Part shown: positions 16,809 through 26,498 of the stretch, piece by piece
Numbering within the stretch: position 1 is the stretch's first letter
Layout of the letters: each line of letters opens with the position of its first letter
Assembly (NCBI GenBank): GCA_903831295.1
Contig: CAIKXA010000025.1
Location: forward strand, 1-46,213
Source: an uncultured bacterium
GTDB taxonomy: Bacteria; Planctomycetota; Phycisphaerae; Phycisphaerales; SM1A02
DNA: 46,213 nucleotides
Direction: 5' to 3'
Made by a program: the position numbers and the translations under genes
The notes under the pieces: model-generated
Told to the model about the DNA's origin: nothing
Databases searched by the model: none
What the model saw: the letters and a program-made list of their open reading frames with translations, nothing else

Positions 16809-17837
16809 TCACGCGGGCAGACGCTTGATCACCGCGTCGGCGAATTGTTCGGTGGATAATTTTCCGCCAATGTCGCCAGTTTTTTCGCCATCTTGCAACG
16901 CGCGATCGTAGGCGGAACGAATGTGATCGCCAATGATTTTGAGCTTAGGAAGATCGCGCGTCACAGCTAAATGATTCAACATCATCACTCCGCTCATCAA
17001 CAAACTCAGTGGATTCGCGATGCCCTTGCCAGCGATGTCGGGGGCAGATCCGTGCACCGCCTCAAAGACGGCGTACTCATCACCAAAGTTTGCGCCAGGC
17101 GCCACGCCCAAGCCGCCGATCAAACCCGCGGCAAGATCGCTGACAATATCGCCATATAAATTTTCCATCAAAATCACGTCAAAGCGCGTCGGGTCCTGCA
17201 CCAAGCGCATGCACGCGGCGTCGATGATCAATTCCTCGTAGTGGATCTTGCCAAGCCATTTCTGCGAAACTTCTTTGGCGCATCGAATGAACAAGCCATC
17301 GCTCATCTTCATGATGTTGGCCTTGTGGAACACTGAAATCTTCTTGCGACCGCGGTCGTTGGCATATCGAAAGGCGAACTCCGCGATGCGGCGGCTTGCA
17401 AGTTCGGTGGCAACTTTCAAACTTGTGACAACGCCGGGCGTGATTTCATTCTCAATGCCCGCGTACAAGCCCTCTGTATTTTCTCGAACCACCACAAGAT
17501 CCACATTTTCAAAGCGCGTGGGCACCCCGGCCAAACTGCGGATGGGGCGAACCGCTCCATACAAACCAAGCGTCTTGCGCAACGCAACATTCACGCTGGA
17601 AAAACCCGTGCCCACCGGCGTGGTGCATGGACCTTTCAAGGCCACGCGATGCTCTCGGATGGCGGCAAGCGTGGATTCGGGCAAAGTGCTTTTGGAACCA
17701 CCCTGCACCGCGGCAAGTCCGGCGTCATGGCGCAGCCATTGGATGTCCACCTTGGCGGCGGCGAAAATGCGGCATACCGCCGCGGAAACTTCGGGTCCAA
17801 TGCCATCACCAGGAATAAGAACTGCTTGAATTGTCAT
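16809..17837 (-). CDS. NAD-type isocitrate dehydrogenase (isocitrate/isopropylmalate dehydrogenase family)
   Basis: 342 residues from ATG 17837; the frame extends upstream but MTIQAVLIPGDGIGPEV is the canonical start. It belongs to the beta-decarboxylating dehydrogenase family. RENTEGLYAGIE favours isocitrate over isopropylmalate dehydrogenase, which usually has RELTGGIYFG. KGPCTTPVGTGFSSVNVALR matches the NAD-IDH/IDH3-like group, where the substrate-binding serine and arginines lie. The metal-binding aspartates are in MENLYGDIVSDLAAG, and the adenine-binding loop in FEAVHGSAPDIAGKGIANP. It would convert isocitrate to 2-oxoglutarate in the TCA cycle. It is divergent from the FAD oxidoreductase gene (62 bases between starts). 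Homoisocitrate dehydrogenase is a less likely alternative. Confidence 0.92.
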   Translation of the reverse strand: MTIQAVLIPGDGIGPEVSAAVCRIFAAAKVDIQWLRHDAGLAAVQGGSKSTLPESTLAAIREHRVALKGPCTTPVGTGFSSVNVALRKTLGLYGAVRPIRSLAGVPTRFENVDLVVVRENTEGLYAGIENEITPGVVTSLKVATELASRRIAEFAFRYANDRGRKKISVFHKANIMKMSDGLFIRCAKEVSQKWLGKIHYEELIIDAACMRLVQDPTRFDVILMENLYGDIVSDLAAGLIGGLGVAPGANFGDEYAVFEAVHGSAPDIAGKGIANPLSLLMSGVMMLNHLAVTRDLPKLKIIGDHIRSAYDRALQDGEKTGDIGGKLSTEQFADAVIKRLPA

Positions 17838-17899
17838 AATTTTTTTCAGCGTGAGATTGTGCGAGGGAATCAGGATAGCATCCATCAGCGACTTGCTAC

Positions 17900-19108
17900 A
17901 TGAGTGAGCCAATCCTTATCGATGTCTTGATTGTTGGCGGCGGTGCCGCGGGGCTTTTTGCGCTTCATGCTTTGCGCGGCGCGGGCGCTTCTGTGCTTCT
18001 AGTAGAGAACAACTCCTTGGGGTTTGGCCAGACCACTTCAAGCCAAGGCATTTTGCACGCGGGTGTGAAATATTCCCTGGGCGGCCTGGCAGGTGACGAC
18101 GCAAAAGAGGCCGCGGATGCCGCGCATCAATGGATTCAATTGTTGGATGGAGCGAATGCGGACTTGCGCAACGTTCGGGTGCTCACGCGCCAATGTTATT
18201 TGTGGAGGACATCAACCTTGCGTGGCGCGGCGGGAATGTTGGGCGCCAAACTTGCGCTTAAGACCAAGCCAAAAGCTATTGCAAGCATCGATCGACCGAG
18301 CTGGCTTGATGGCGTTGGCGGCGAGGTGTTGACATTGGGTGAAACCGTGATCGATCCGCGCTCCCTGCTACGCGAACTTTCCACTCCGCATGCGCATGCG
18401 ATGCTCAAAGGCAATGTCACAAGCATCACGCCGCGGACAAGCGATGTGGAGGTTGAGATTGAAAGTTCCAGGCGCGTGCGTGTTCGCGCGCGCCATGTGA
18501 TCTTGACCGCGGGAATTGGCAATCAAGACATGGTGGGATTGTCCCACACGCCCAACGTGTCCATGCAACAGCGGCCACTTCGACAAGCCATGATTCGTGG
18601 AGCATTGCCGCTGGTGTTTGGTCATTGCATTGATGGCGCCAAAACAAGAATCACGGTGACCAGCGATGTATTCGCCGCGCCAGAAGATGTGAAAAATGCT
18701 GGTCACGCAAGCGCGGCCAACGATGTGGTGTGGCATGTCGGCGGCCAAATCGCCGAGGACGGGCCACGCATGGGCGACAAGGAATTTCTGGAGTACGCCA
18801 CGGGCGAAATATGCCGCTGCATTCCCGGCGTTTCATTGAAAGAGTGTGGCTTTGCAAGTTACGACGTCACGCGCGCCGAGCCACGCACTGGCGATGGAAA
18901 GCGACCCCCCACGGGATTCTGCCGCACGCAGGATCGAATCACCACGATTTGGCCGGTGAAACTTGTGTTGGCGCCCAAGATCGCCGCGCAACTTGTGAAA
19001 GACATGGAGCCATCCACACACCCTCAAATCACATTGCCAATGGATCTGCCGCGACCAGAATTGGCGCCGCGCCCATGGGAAACAGCGCGTTGGAGCGCCC
19101 TTGTATGA
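17900..19108 (+). CDS. FAD-dependent oxidoreductase, DAO family
   Basis: 402 residues. The N-terminal Rossmann motif is VLIVGGGAAGLFALHALRG, ending in the acidic residue of LLVENN that binds the FAD ribose. Then GQTTSSQGILHAGVKYSLGG resembles the flavin-contacting segment of glycerol-3-phosphate dehydrogenase and 2-hydroxyglutarate oxidase relatives. A second nucleotide-contact region is HVILTAGIGNQDMVGL. The substrate cannot be deduced. It is translationally coupled (ATGA overlap) to the aldo/keto reductase gene, so the two may act on related metabolites. No signal peptide, so probably cytoplasmic. Confidence 0.87.
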   Translation: MSEPILIDVLIVGGGAAGLFALHALRGAGASVLLVENNSLGFGQTTSSQGILHAGVKYSLGGLAGDDAKEAADAAHQWIQLLDGANADLRNVRVLTRQCYLWRTSTLRGAAGMLGAKLALKTKPKAIASIDRPSWLDGVGGEVLTLGETVIDPRSLLRELSTPHAHAMLKGNVTSITPRTSDVEVEIESSRRVRVRARHVILTAGIGNQDMVGLSHTPNVSMQQRPLRQAMIRGALPLVFGHCIDGAKTRITVTSDVFAAPEDVKNAGHASAANDVVWHVGGQIAEDGPRMGDKEFLEYATGEICRCIPGVSLKECGFASYDVTRAEPRTGDGKRPPTGFCRTQDRITTIWPVKLVLAPKIAAQLVKDMEPSTHPQITLPMDLPRPELAPRPWETARWSALV

Positions 19109-19947
19109 GTGACCACAATTCTGAGGCGAATACTTTCAATAACACGCCCGCGCCAAGCGCGTTGAATATTCCCACGCGCATGGCGTCTCGAATGCATCGG
19201 GCCGTGCCGGTGATTGGCTGGGGCGCGTTCAAGATTGGCCGCAATCAAGGCGCGAAATATCCAAACGCGTTTGATATTCCAAGCGAGACGGACGCGATTG
19301 CCTTGGTGCGTGAACTGATCAATGACGGAGTGCGATTCATAGATACGGCACCAGCGTATGGACTGAGCGAAGAACGCTTGGGAAAGGTGTTCGCAAGCTT
19401 GCCATCTGAATTGAGATCCGAGTTGTTCATCAGCACAAAAGTTGGCGAGATATTTGTGGACGGAGTTTCCAGCTTTGATTTTTCACGGGCCGCGGCAACC
19501 GCCAGCGTGGAGCGAAGTTTGGCAAAACTCAATTGCGCCTTTGTTGACGCTGTGTTTGTGCACTCCAACGGAAGCGACAAGGACATCATTCAAGACAGCG
19601 GTTGCGTTGAAGCTCTTGGAGATTTAAAAAATAAATCGATCATTGGAAGCGTTGGCTTCTCGTCAAAAACTATTTTGGGCGGCGAAATCGCTTTGAAACA
19701 TCCGATGATCGACGCGGTGATGTTGGAGATACATCCTGACGCCACGGACATGTTGACATTGCTGCCGTTGGCGCATGAACTAGGCAAGGCTGTGTTTGTG
19801 AAAAAACCTCTTGCCAGCGGCACGCTGGATCCAAAAATTGCATTGCCTTGGTTGTTGGCGCACAAACACATCACAAGCATTGTGATTGGCGGACTGAATC
19901 CGCGGCGCCTGCGTGATAATTTTATGATGGCTTCGCTGGCGAAGTGA
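19105..19947 (+). CDS. Aldo/keto reductase family protein
   Basis: 280 residues from the ATG at 19105, which overlaps the stop of the oxidoreductase gene as ATGA. The reading frame is open further upstream, but that part is a shadow of the oxidoreductase. Family residues are present: DTAPAYGLSEERLGKVF carries the catalytic Asp and Tyr, FISTKVGE the lysine, and VDAVFVHSNG the histidine region. C-terminal SIVIGGLNPRRLRDN fits the NADPH-binding end of the barrel. It would reduce a carbonyl using NADPH. Its last 26 bases overlap, tail to tail, the end of the LysM gene on the opposite strand. Confidence 0.9.
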   Translation: MSDHNSEANTFNNTPAPSALNIPTRMASRMHRAVPVIGWGAFKIGRNQGAKYPNAFDIPSETDAIALVRELINDGVRFIDTAPAYGLSEERLGKVFASLPSELRSELFISTKVGEIFVDGVSSFDFSRAAATASVERSLAKLNCAFVDAVFVHSNGSDKDIIQDSGCVEALGDLKNKSIIGSVGFSSKTILGGEIALKHPMIDAVMLEIHPDATDMLTLLPLAHELGKAVFVKKPLASGTLDPKIALPWLLAHKHITSIVIGGLNPRRLRDNFMMASLAK

Positions 19948-21229
19948 CTGGCGTTGTGCTTGGCGAATTGCTTGGCAAAGTGCTTGGCGTGGTGTTTGGT
20001 TTAGTGATTGGAGCCGTTGTGGATGGCGTTGACATTGGAACACTTGCGCCACTCGTTCCATTGGTTGAACTAGGCTTGCTCGTGGAGGCGGGGATTGCAA
20101 TTGGCTTTGCTTCCAACGTGGACTTTGTATTTGTCGGTGTCGCGGTCTTCGCGCCAGCCTGTGGCTTTGCAGGAATAGTTAATTTTGTTCCCACCACAAG
20201 ATCCGCGGGATCTGCGCCTATGACTTTCTTGTTGGCTTCATAAATTAAATTCCAGTGCTTGGAATCACCGTAAACCTTGTTGGAAATTTGCGAGAGTGTG
20301 TCGCCCGAAACAACTTCATAATCCTGCGCGGCCCCCGCCACCGTTGCCCCGCTTGTGGCTGGCGCGGTAGTTGTTTTTACAATCACAGCGTCCTTGGCTG
20401 GAATGTTCAGTTTGGCGCCTATCTTTAAAGTGCTTGGGCTCAAACCAGGATTCGCCTTGACGATATTTTCCCACCCTTGCGAAGTGCCCCAATATTGCTT
20501 GGCGATGGAGCTTAATGTGTCTCCCGCAGCAACAACATGAACGGTGGCCGCTGGGGTTGCAGTCGCGGAAGTTTTTCCCGAGGCGGAGTTTGTGGAAGAC
20601 GAACTTGGAACAACGCTCGGAGATGTGGCTGGAGTAGCGGATGGCGTTGGAGTTTGAAATTTTCCAGCCGTGCTGGAAGTTGCTCCAACATCGACGCCGC
20701 TGGATGGAACTGGCGCGATGGTGGCGGGGCTTGGCGCAGTGCCGACAGATTTGGTCGCCGAGGACGAGGACGGTGCACCGCCTTTGAAGGTTGATGAAAC
20801 TGTGGTTGGTGCAGTTGCGCTTGAAGCTTGTCCTGCAACAGCGGTGCCCACAACCACGCCCGAAGCCGTGGCTGGAGTGAATCCTGGCAAATTGCTCGGG
20901 AGCGGCTGCATGGGCGCGTTGTCTGGAACGAAACCCGCTGGAATGTTGGATGGTGTTGACGATGGAACCGCGGTGGCTGGCGCAAAACTTGGAGCGCTTG
21001 GCGCTGAAGATGAACTCACAGAAATAGGCGCCGAGGAAGCCAAACCGAGTTGAACTTTTACATCCTCAAGCGGCTTGCCTTCGTCGGCAGCAACTTTCGG
21101 ACCAGTTTGCTTGCGCACATCCAACTTTTCCAAGGCTGGTTTGGTGGGCGCAAACCATGCGTAATACAAACCGGCGGCTGCGAAGGCGAGAACGATGACG
21201 GCGAGCAATGCGCGGAGAGGTTTGTTCAT
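19922..21229 (-). CDS. Membrane-anchored protein with two LysM domains
   Basis: 435 residues. One N-terminal membrane segment (ALLAVIVLAFAAAGLYYAWF, residues 8-27) would anchor it with the rest in the periplasm. A long Ser/Thr/Pro/Ala-rich linker (about 60-230) leads to two LysM domains. The first is HVVAAGDTLSSIAKQYWGTS and following, about 230-285; the second is YEVVSGDTLSQISNKVYGDS and following, about 300-350. A low-complexity Thr/Pro/Ser tail of about 80 residues ends the protein. LysM binds peptidoglycan N-acetylglucosamine, so it is likely a cell-wall tether. The start ATG has an AAGGA ribosome-binding site. It is the last gene of the rhomboid-tgt-yajC-secDF run. Confidence 0.9.
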   Translation of the reverse strand: MNKPLRALLAVIVLAFAAAGLYYAWFAPTKPALEKLDVRKQTGPKVAADEGKPLEDVKVQLGLASSAPISVSSSSAPSAPSFAPATAVPSSTPSNIPAGFVPDNAPMQPLPSNLPGFTPATASGVVVGTAVAGQASSATAPTTVSSTFKGGAPSSSSATKSVGTAPSPATIAPVPSSGVDVGATSSTAGKFQTPTPSATPATSPSVVPSSSSTNSASGKTSATATPAATVHVVAAGDTLSSIAKQYWGTSQGWENIVKANPGLSPSTLKIGAKLNIPAKDAVIVKTTTAPATSGATVAGAAQDYEVVSGDTLSQISNKVYGDSKHWNLIYEANKKVIGADPADLVVGTKLTIPAKPQAGAKTATPTNTKSTLEAKPIAIPASTSKPSSTNGTSGASVPMSTPSTTAPITKPNTTPSTLPSNSPSTTPVTSPAKPS

Positions 21230-21265
21230 TGTGGTCCTTATTTTTGTGAGGCCTGGAAATTTGTT

Positions 21266-24200
21266 TTACGCGGGCAAAGCTTTCGCGTTGGCGCGTGAAT
21301 CGGACTCCGACATTTCTTGAGCTGTGGGATCTTCATTTTTGCGATAGATAATTGTGCCCGCAATCGCAATGCTGGAGAACGTTCCCGCAATTAAACCCAC
21401 CAAGAAGGTTACGGCGAACGGACGAATGCCGGTGCCTCCAAGTGAATACAAAATAATTGCCGTTGCGATGGTGCTTCCACCCGTTAAAAGAGTTCGACTA
21501 AATGTCTGATTGATGCTGAGATTGACAACCTCGCGAGTGACATACGTTGCCTTGCCGCGATTTTCTCGGATGCGATCCAAGATGACCACGGTGTCGTTGA
21601 GTGAGTATCCAACGATGGTCAACAAGCCGGCCACAACGTTGAGATCGATTCGGAAATCGCTCATGAGTATGGAGGCGCCAAAGGTGGTATCACCCAACGT
21701 GCGACTGATGGCCAGGAAGCCAAGACACACCGCCAAATTGAACAGCACCGCCAAGACCGTGGCGAATGAGAATCGCAAAGAACCAAATCGCACCCAGATG
21801 TAGCCAAGCATGAGGAACAAACTCATGACCACTGCGACAGTGGCGTTGGCCACCAAGGTGCGCGCCACTGCGGGACTGAAACTGCTGACTTGATCAAGCG
21901 TTGTGCCTTGTGAGACAGCGGCCGAAACCAATTTCCATTCCTTGGCCGCCAAGTTGCTATCCCACGCGTCGATGGAACCCTTGAGTGAATTGATTTGTGG
22001 ATCGGACACCAACACCGCCACGCTGGTTTGACCTTGGTCAGGTTGCGCGGAATCTGCTGGCGTGAGTCCAACCACAAGCGTGTCGCGGCCGGCTATCTCG
22101 GAGAAATCAGGTTGATTGCGAAGACGCGCAATGCGCTGTTGCAAATCCGCGGTGGTGATGGGTGGATTGATGTTGTCGATCACCACAGCCACGCCACCCC
22201 TGTAGGAGCCAACGGAACTTTGTGAACCAGACCGAGAGATGTTGTCGCCCAGCTTGTCTTTTTCCAGCGGATATGTGTGGCTGGTATGTGAGGTGTCGCC
22301 CACGCCTGTGAATGTGGATGGAAGACGCGCGTCCAAATCGCTGGCCAACACCCCCACCACGGCGTTGGTGACCGCGGAGGTGATTTTACTTTCATCATCG
22401 ATGGAAGTTGGATTGCCAACCTTGATTTGGAATGAACTGGCGCGGAAATCCTTTGTTTGCTCGCCCACGGAGAGCACGTTGGCGCTTCCCAATTGGAGAA
22501 GAATTGGATCGCTGGCATTGGCATCGCCGAAGGCGCGGATTTTATTTTCAACATCAACGCGTGAAAGAAGCAAGCGACCAGTGGCGTCGGCATCTTCGCC
22601 ATTTTTGGCCTGTCGAGTGGTCATTGTCATTGACACGCCACCACGGAACTCGGTTTCAAAAATATCACCACCGCGGATCATGACCATGATCACGCCAAGA
22701 AGCGCCACAACAAGTGAGCCACCTAAAAGCATGGGACGCAATGTGATCCAATCAATATTTGGCTTGAGCGCGCGGGCGACGGCTGGAAATTGAACCGGAA
22801 GCATGGGCAATGTGCGCTGACCCATCCAACCAGACCACACCGCCAACAACACGCGCGTGATCCACAAACCAGAGATGAACGTGGCGAACACGCCGATGGC
22901 CATGGTGACGCCGAATCCCTTGACTTCTGTTCCCGCGAACAAGATCAACACAAGACACACGATCAAGTTGGTGATGTTTCCGTCAAAGATGGCGGAGAAG
23001 GCGCGCGCGAAACCCAAACGGATCGCGTTGCGCAGACTCTCACGATTGTCCATCATTTCCTCGCGGATGCGCTCATAAATAAGCACGTTGGCGTCCACGG
23101 CCATGGCCACGCTCAGGGAAATTCCCGCGAGACCTGGCAAGGTGAATGTGGCATCCATGAATGCCATCACGCCAAAGATAATGGCGGCGTTGACAATCAG
23201 CGACAAGTTGGCGATGAAGCCAGCCACAAAGTAATACAGCAACATGGCCGCGGCGGTCACGCCAATGGAAAGCATGACGGCTGCCAAGCCGCGCTCAAGA
23301 TTGTCCGCGCCAATGGATGGACCAAGCACATTCATGCTCACGGGCTCCGAACTCAGTTGCCCTTCAAGCGCGCCGGAGGAGAGAACACGGATGAGATATT
23401 TAATTTCATCCTCATCAAAACTGCCGGTGATTTGACCGTTGCCACCAATGCGGCTTTGCAAAGTTGGTGCGGTGTAGACCTGGCCATCAAGCACAATGGC
23501 CATGGCGCGGCCAATGTTTGGGCCAGTGAGTCGACCCATTTCTTGTCCGCCCGTTGTGTCCAGCCGAAACGCGATGCTGGTTCGACCAAGTTCGTCGATA
23601 CTGCGCGAGGCGCTCTCCAAGCTCCATGAATGACCGGAGCCGGAGTGGGTTAGAATTTTTTCCGCCGATGTGGCGAGCAATACATAGGGCTTTCCGTCGT
23701 AGCTGGCGCCGATCAAATCGCGGCCGGCGAAAAATGAAGCTGGGTCACTTAACAAGGCGTCGATTTGCGCAGGAGTATCGCCCCACTGCTTGGGATCATT
23801 GATTGGAAACCAAGCGGCAAGCGCGCTGGTGGAGCCAATGGGGCCCCGCTCGGCCAATTCCTTGCGCATTTGTTCAGGGTTCACGCCTTCTGGCATGCGA
23901 TTGCTCATGGCAATTCTAAAATCAAGAACGCCCGCGCCGCGGAACAAGCGCTTTAAATCCTCGGGATCATCAAGACTGGTTCGTATGGCGTCATACTCGG
24001 CGAACGCCAGCAGCGTGGCGTCAATATCCTTGGCAGATCCAGCGAACTCATTGCGGATGGCTTGCAACCCGCGCTCGCGATCACTTGAACCCATGCGCGG
24101 AGTTCCGTTGGCGTCCATTTCAATCTCACCGGATCCGTTGCGAATTGGCCGTGGAGAATTATCCAACGCCAACACACGAAGCAAGCGAGATTCAGAGATG

Positions 24201-24793
24201 CCCTTGCCTGCAATTCCAACCATTTTGGATTCCAAAGACAAATCAGCTTTTGCAAGCGCGTTCTCAGCGGCGGACACATCTCCGCCACTTTGAGTTGCTT
24301 CTTGCAAAGCAAGCTTGGATGATTTCACCTCATCAAACGCCGCCTGAAGCTGGGTCAATCTTTGCTGAAACAGCGGATCGCTTGCGCCAAATCGTTGCGC
24401 CGCAGTGCCGGCAGCAAGACTTTGCTCCAAGTCTGCCCCATCAATGCCGCTGCGTTTCACCAAGTCGGCAAGTGCCTGACGAAATGTGAGTTGCTTCTGT
24501 CGAACCTCGGCGCCAGGCAAAGGCATGATCACTTCAATTCGGTCGCGACCCTGTGGAACAAATGAAATATCCAGCACGCCAGTGGGATTCACTCGTTGCT
24601 TGAGAACCTCGATCACTTGCTTGAGAACCAACTCGGGTTGCGCGTCGACCGGCATTTTGACCGCGTACACCAAACTCACGCCACCGCGAAGATCCCTGCC
24701 AAGGCGCAGAGTTTTATTGAGTGGCCAAACACTCCAAATGAGCGCGACGGTGAGAGCAATAATAAACATTACTTGAAGTGCGAGCCGATTCAT
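21266..24793 (-). CDS. secDF: Fused protein translocase subunits SecD-SecF
   Basis: 1175 residues, a single-chain fusion of SecD (residues about 1-665) and SecF (about 675-1175). It uses the proton-motive force to help complete protein export through SecYEG. The SecD start has one membrane segment and LRLGRDLRGGVSLVYAV. KQRVNPTGVLDISF and the GRDRIEVIMPLPG region form the P1 base. The transmembrane bundle carries AMAVDANVLIYERIREEM (about 565). The SecF start is NIDWITLRPMLLGG with FRGGVSMTMT, and its conserved LNDTVVILDRIREN lies near 1064. A coiled insertion of about 150 residues in the first periplasmic domain (about 100-250) makes it longer than many SecDFs. Gene order tgt-yajC-secDF is the classical one. 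Confidence 0.98.
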   Translation of the reverse strand: MNRLALQVMFIIALTVALIWSVWPLNKTLRLGRDLRGGVSLVYAVKMPVDAQPELVLKQVIEVLKQRVNPTGVLDISFVPQGRDRIEVIMPLPGAEVRQKQLTFRQALADLVKRSGIDGADLEQSLAAGTAAQRFGASDPLFQQRLTQLQAAFDEVKSSKLALQEATQSGGDVSAAENALAKADLSLESKMVGIAGKGISESRLLRVLALDNSPRPIRNGSGEIEMDANGTPRMGSSDRERGLQAIRNEFAGSAKDIDATLLAFAEYDAIRTSLDDPEDLKRLFRGAGVLDFRIAMSNRMPEGVNPEQMRKELAERGPIGSTSALAAWFPINDPKQWGDTPAQIDALLSDPASFFAGRDLIGASYDGKPYVLLATSAEKILTHSGSGHSWSLESASRSIDELGRTSIAFRLDTTGGQEMGRLTGPNIGRAMAIVLDGQVYTAPTLQSRIGGNGQITGSFDEDEIKYLIRVLSSGALEGQLSSEPVSMNVLGPSIGADNLERGLAAVMLSIGVTAAAMLLYYFVAGFIANLSLIVNAAIIFGVMAFMDATFTLPGLAGISLSVAMAVDANVLIYERIREEMMDNRESLRNAIRLGFARAFSAIFDGNITNLIVCLVLILFAGTEVKGFGVTMAIGVFATFISGLWITRVLLAVWSGWMGQRTLPMLPVQFPAVARALKPNIDWITLRPMLLGGSLVVALLGVIMVMIRGGDIFETEFRGGVSMTMTTRQAKNGEDADATGRLLLSRVDVENKIRAFGDANASDPILLQLGSANVLSVGEQTKDFRASSFQIKVGNPTSIDDESKITSAVTNAVVGVLASDLDARLPSTFTGVGDTSHTSHTYPLEKDKLGDNISRSGSQSSVGSYRGGVAVVIDNINPPITTADLQQRIARLRNQPDFSEIAGRDTLVVGLTPADSAQPDQGQTSVAVLVSDPQINSLKGSIDAWDSNLAAKEWKLVSAAVSQGTTLDQVSSFSPAVARTLVANATVAVVMSLFLMLGYIWVRFGSLRFSFATVLAVLFNLAVCLGFLAISRTLGDTTFGASILMSDFRIDLNVVAGLLTIVGYSLNDTVVILDRIRENRGKATYVTREVVNLSINQTFSRTLLTGGSTIATAIILYSLGGTGIRPFAVTFLVGLIAGTFSSIAIAGTIIYRKNEDPTAQEMSESDSRANAKALPA

Positions 24794-24835
24794 TCAAACC
24801 CTTTCACAGAATTACTCTGAGAGATGTATCCAAAA

Positions 24836-24863
24836 ATTAAAGTGTTCTAAAACTTAGTTTCAA
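24836..24863 (-). promoter_or_regulatory. Possible promoter upstream of secDF
   Basis: On the minus strand, TTGAAA (24858-24863), a 16-base spacer and TTTAAT (24836-24841); each hexamer matches sigma-70 consensus at five of six positions. It lies in the 98-base gap between yajC and secDF and could give secDF and the LysM gene extra transcription independent of the upstream operon. Confidence 0.4.
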
Positions 24864-24891
24864 CGAAATATAATTTACATTCATGCGGACA

Positions 24892-25335
24892 TTATAAATT
24901 TGTCTTGGTGGCCGACTCCACAGCTGTTTCATTGGCCGCGGGCTGCAAGATCGTTGTGATGGCGTCGCGGGTGAATGTGAGTTTGGTCTCACGCCCCTCA
25001 TCAACACGCAGCACAACAACATCGGGCTTGACTTCAACAACGCTGCCAATGATTCCACCCGCAGTGACCACGCGGTCATTCTTGCGAAGTTCGGAAAGCA
25101 TTTTGGCGCGCGCCTTCTTTTGCTTGCGACCACTAAGCGTGCTGAAGAGAACCATCATCACAAGAACTGGAATCAAAATCCAAAACATGTCGCTGCCTGG
25201 TGGCGCGGGTGGCGCGCCTGTTGGCGTTGTGGTGGCGACGCCATTGACCATGGTTGGTGCGGGCGTGGCTGGTTGACCCGCGAGCGATGGACCAGGACCA
25301 ATTTGAGCTTGTGCAAACGCGATCAGATGTGTCAT
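24892..25335 (-). CDS. yajC: Preprotein translocase subunit YajC
   Basis: 147 residues, a little longer than usual because of an N-terminal periplasmic stretch rich in Pro, Ala and Thr. The single membrane helix is MFWILIPVLVMMVLFSTL (about residues 50-67), followed by RKQKKARAKML and the family signature LRKNDRVVTAGGIIGSVVEV. YajC associates with SecDF in the inner membrane. Its ATG overlaps the tgt stop codon as ATGA, so translation is probably coupled. Confidence 0.96.
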   Translation of the reverse strand: MTHLIAFAQAQIGPGPSLAGQPATPAPTMVNGVATTTPTGAPPAPPGSDMFWILIPVLVMMVLFSTLSGRKQKKARAKMLSELRKNDRVVTAGGIIGSVVEVKPDVVVLRVDEGRETKLTFTRDAITTILQPAANETAVESATKTNL

Positions 25336-26483
25336 TGCGTATCTCCATCAAGGCCTTGGGGGCTGGCCGCGATACACGGCCACGCCTCTTTCAGCGAAGA
25401 CCACGCATTGCAACCGATTGCCCGCCGAATGTCTAGCAGCAGTCTTTGATAGAAACGAATGTTGTGCAGGCTGGCCAAGGTGGGACCAAGCATTTCCCCC
25501 GCCATAAACAGGTGTCTGAGGTAGGCGCGGGAAAATCCGCCGGCGCAAGTTTCGCAGTCACAATCCGCTTCAATTGGCTCTGAATCAACCGCATGGATGG
25601 CGTTGCGCAGCCGAACCGGCCCCCGCCTTGTGAAGACCAAACCGTTGCGCCCGTTGCGAGTGGGAAGGACGCAATCAAACATGTCCACGCCCGCCGCAAC
25701 GGCCATGACAATGTCGTGCGCGTACCCCACGCCCATCAAGTAGCGCGGCTTGTGCTCTGGCAACTTGCTGGCGGTGAATTGCACCACGTCGCAAATGGCT
25801 TGAGTGCTTTCACCGACAGCCACGCCGCCAATGGCGTAGCCGGGCAAGTCAATTTGTTGCGTAAGTTCAAGACTGCGCGCGCGAAGTTCCAAAGATGTTC
25901 CACCTTGCACAATTCCAAACAACGCTTGATCGCTTTTGCGCGCGTGCGCTTTGTTGCAACGCTCCAACCACAACGCGCTTCGCTCAATAGCTTGCTCAAC
26001 GCGCTTGATGGAAGTTTCAGAGCCTGCGCTTGGCGGACAATCATCAAAGGCCATGATGATGTCAGCGCCAATATTATTTTGCGCTTGAATGCTGCGCTCG
26101 GGCGTGACGCGAACGCGCGCGCCGTCAACAAAAGATTTAAACGTGACTCCATCGTCATCGATGTCGCGGATGGCGGCCATGGAAAAAGCTTGAAAGCCAC
26201 CAGAGTCCGTCAAGATGGGTCCGCTCCAGCGCATAAAATTATGCGCTCCGCCAAGAAGCGCGACACGTTCATCCCCGGGGCGCAACATAAGGTGCAGCGT
26301 GTTGTTGAGAATGCACTGCGAACCCGTGGCGCGAACCTGCGCTGGCGTAAGCCCCTTCATTGCGGCGGCGGTGGCCACGGGCATGAACGCGGGCGTTTGC
26401 ATTTCGCCGTGTGGAGTTTTAAGAACACCTAAACGCGCGTGATTTTCAGTGGATTTTTGCAGAATTGAAAATTGAATCGACAT
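25332..26483 (-). CDS. tgt: Queuine tRNA-ribosyltransferase (tRNA-guanine transglycosylase)
   Basis: 383 residues from ATG 26483; a TTG at 26498 is in frame but less likely. It swaps guanine for the preQ1 base in the wobble position of GUN-anticodon tRNAs. The substrate-base aspartate is in DSGGFQAFSM. The pocket segments are MAFDDCPPS and IGGVAVGES. The nucleophile aspartate is in MFDCVLPTRNGRNG. The zinc site is CDCETC followed by the histidine of LASLHNI. The gene lies directly after the rhomboid gene (15-base gap) and overlaps yajC. None of the preQ1-synthesis genes (queC/D/E/F) is in this window. Confidence 0.98.
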   Translation of the reverse strand: MSIQFSILQKSTENHARLGVLKTPHGEMQTPAFMPVATAAAMKGLTPAQVRATGSQCILNNTLHLMLRPGDERVALLGGAHNFMRWSGPILTDSGGFQAFSMAAIRDIDDDGVTFKSFVDGARVRVTPERSIQAQNNIGADIIMAFDDCPPSAGSETSIKRVEQAIERSALWLERCNKAHARKSDQALFGIVQGGTSLELRARSLELTQQIDLPGYAIGGVAVGESTQAICDVVQFTASKLPEHKPRYLMGVGYAHDIVMAVAAGVDMFDCVLPTRNGRNGLVFTRRGPVRLRNAIHAVDSEPIEADCDCETCAGGFSRAYLRHLFMAGEMLGPTLASLHNIRFYQRLLLDIRRAIGCNAWSSLKEAWPCIAASPQGLDGDTQ

Positions 26484-26498
26484 TTGAAACGTGTTCAA

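Noticed and set aside
16809-17837. 3-isopropylmalate dehydrogenase (leuB)
   Set aside because: The RENTEGLYAG form and the TTPVGTGFSSVNV region fit isocitrate dehydrogenase better, and no leuC/leuD genes are close.
22790-23629. 279-codon plus-strand frame inside secDF
   Set aside because: Fully antisense to a clear SecD transmembrane region, with His/Gly/Gln/Arg-rich composition.
25593-26432. 279-codon plus-strand frame inside tgt
   Set aside because: Fully antisense to conserved tgt motifs; no domain recognisable.
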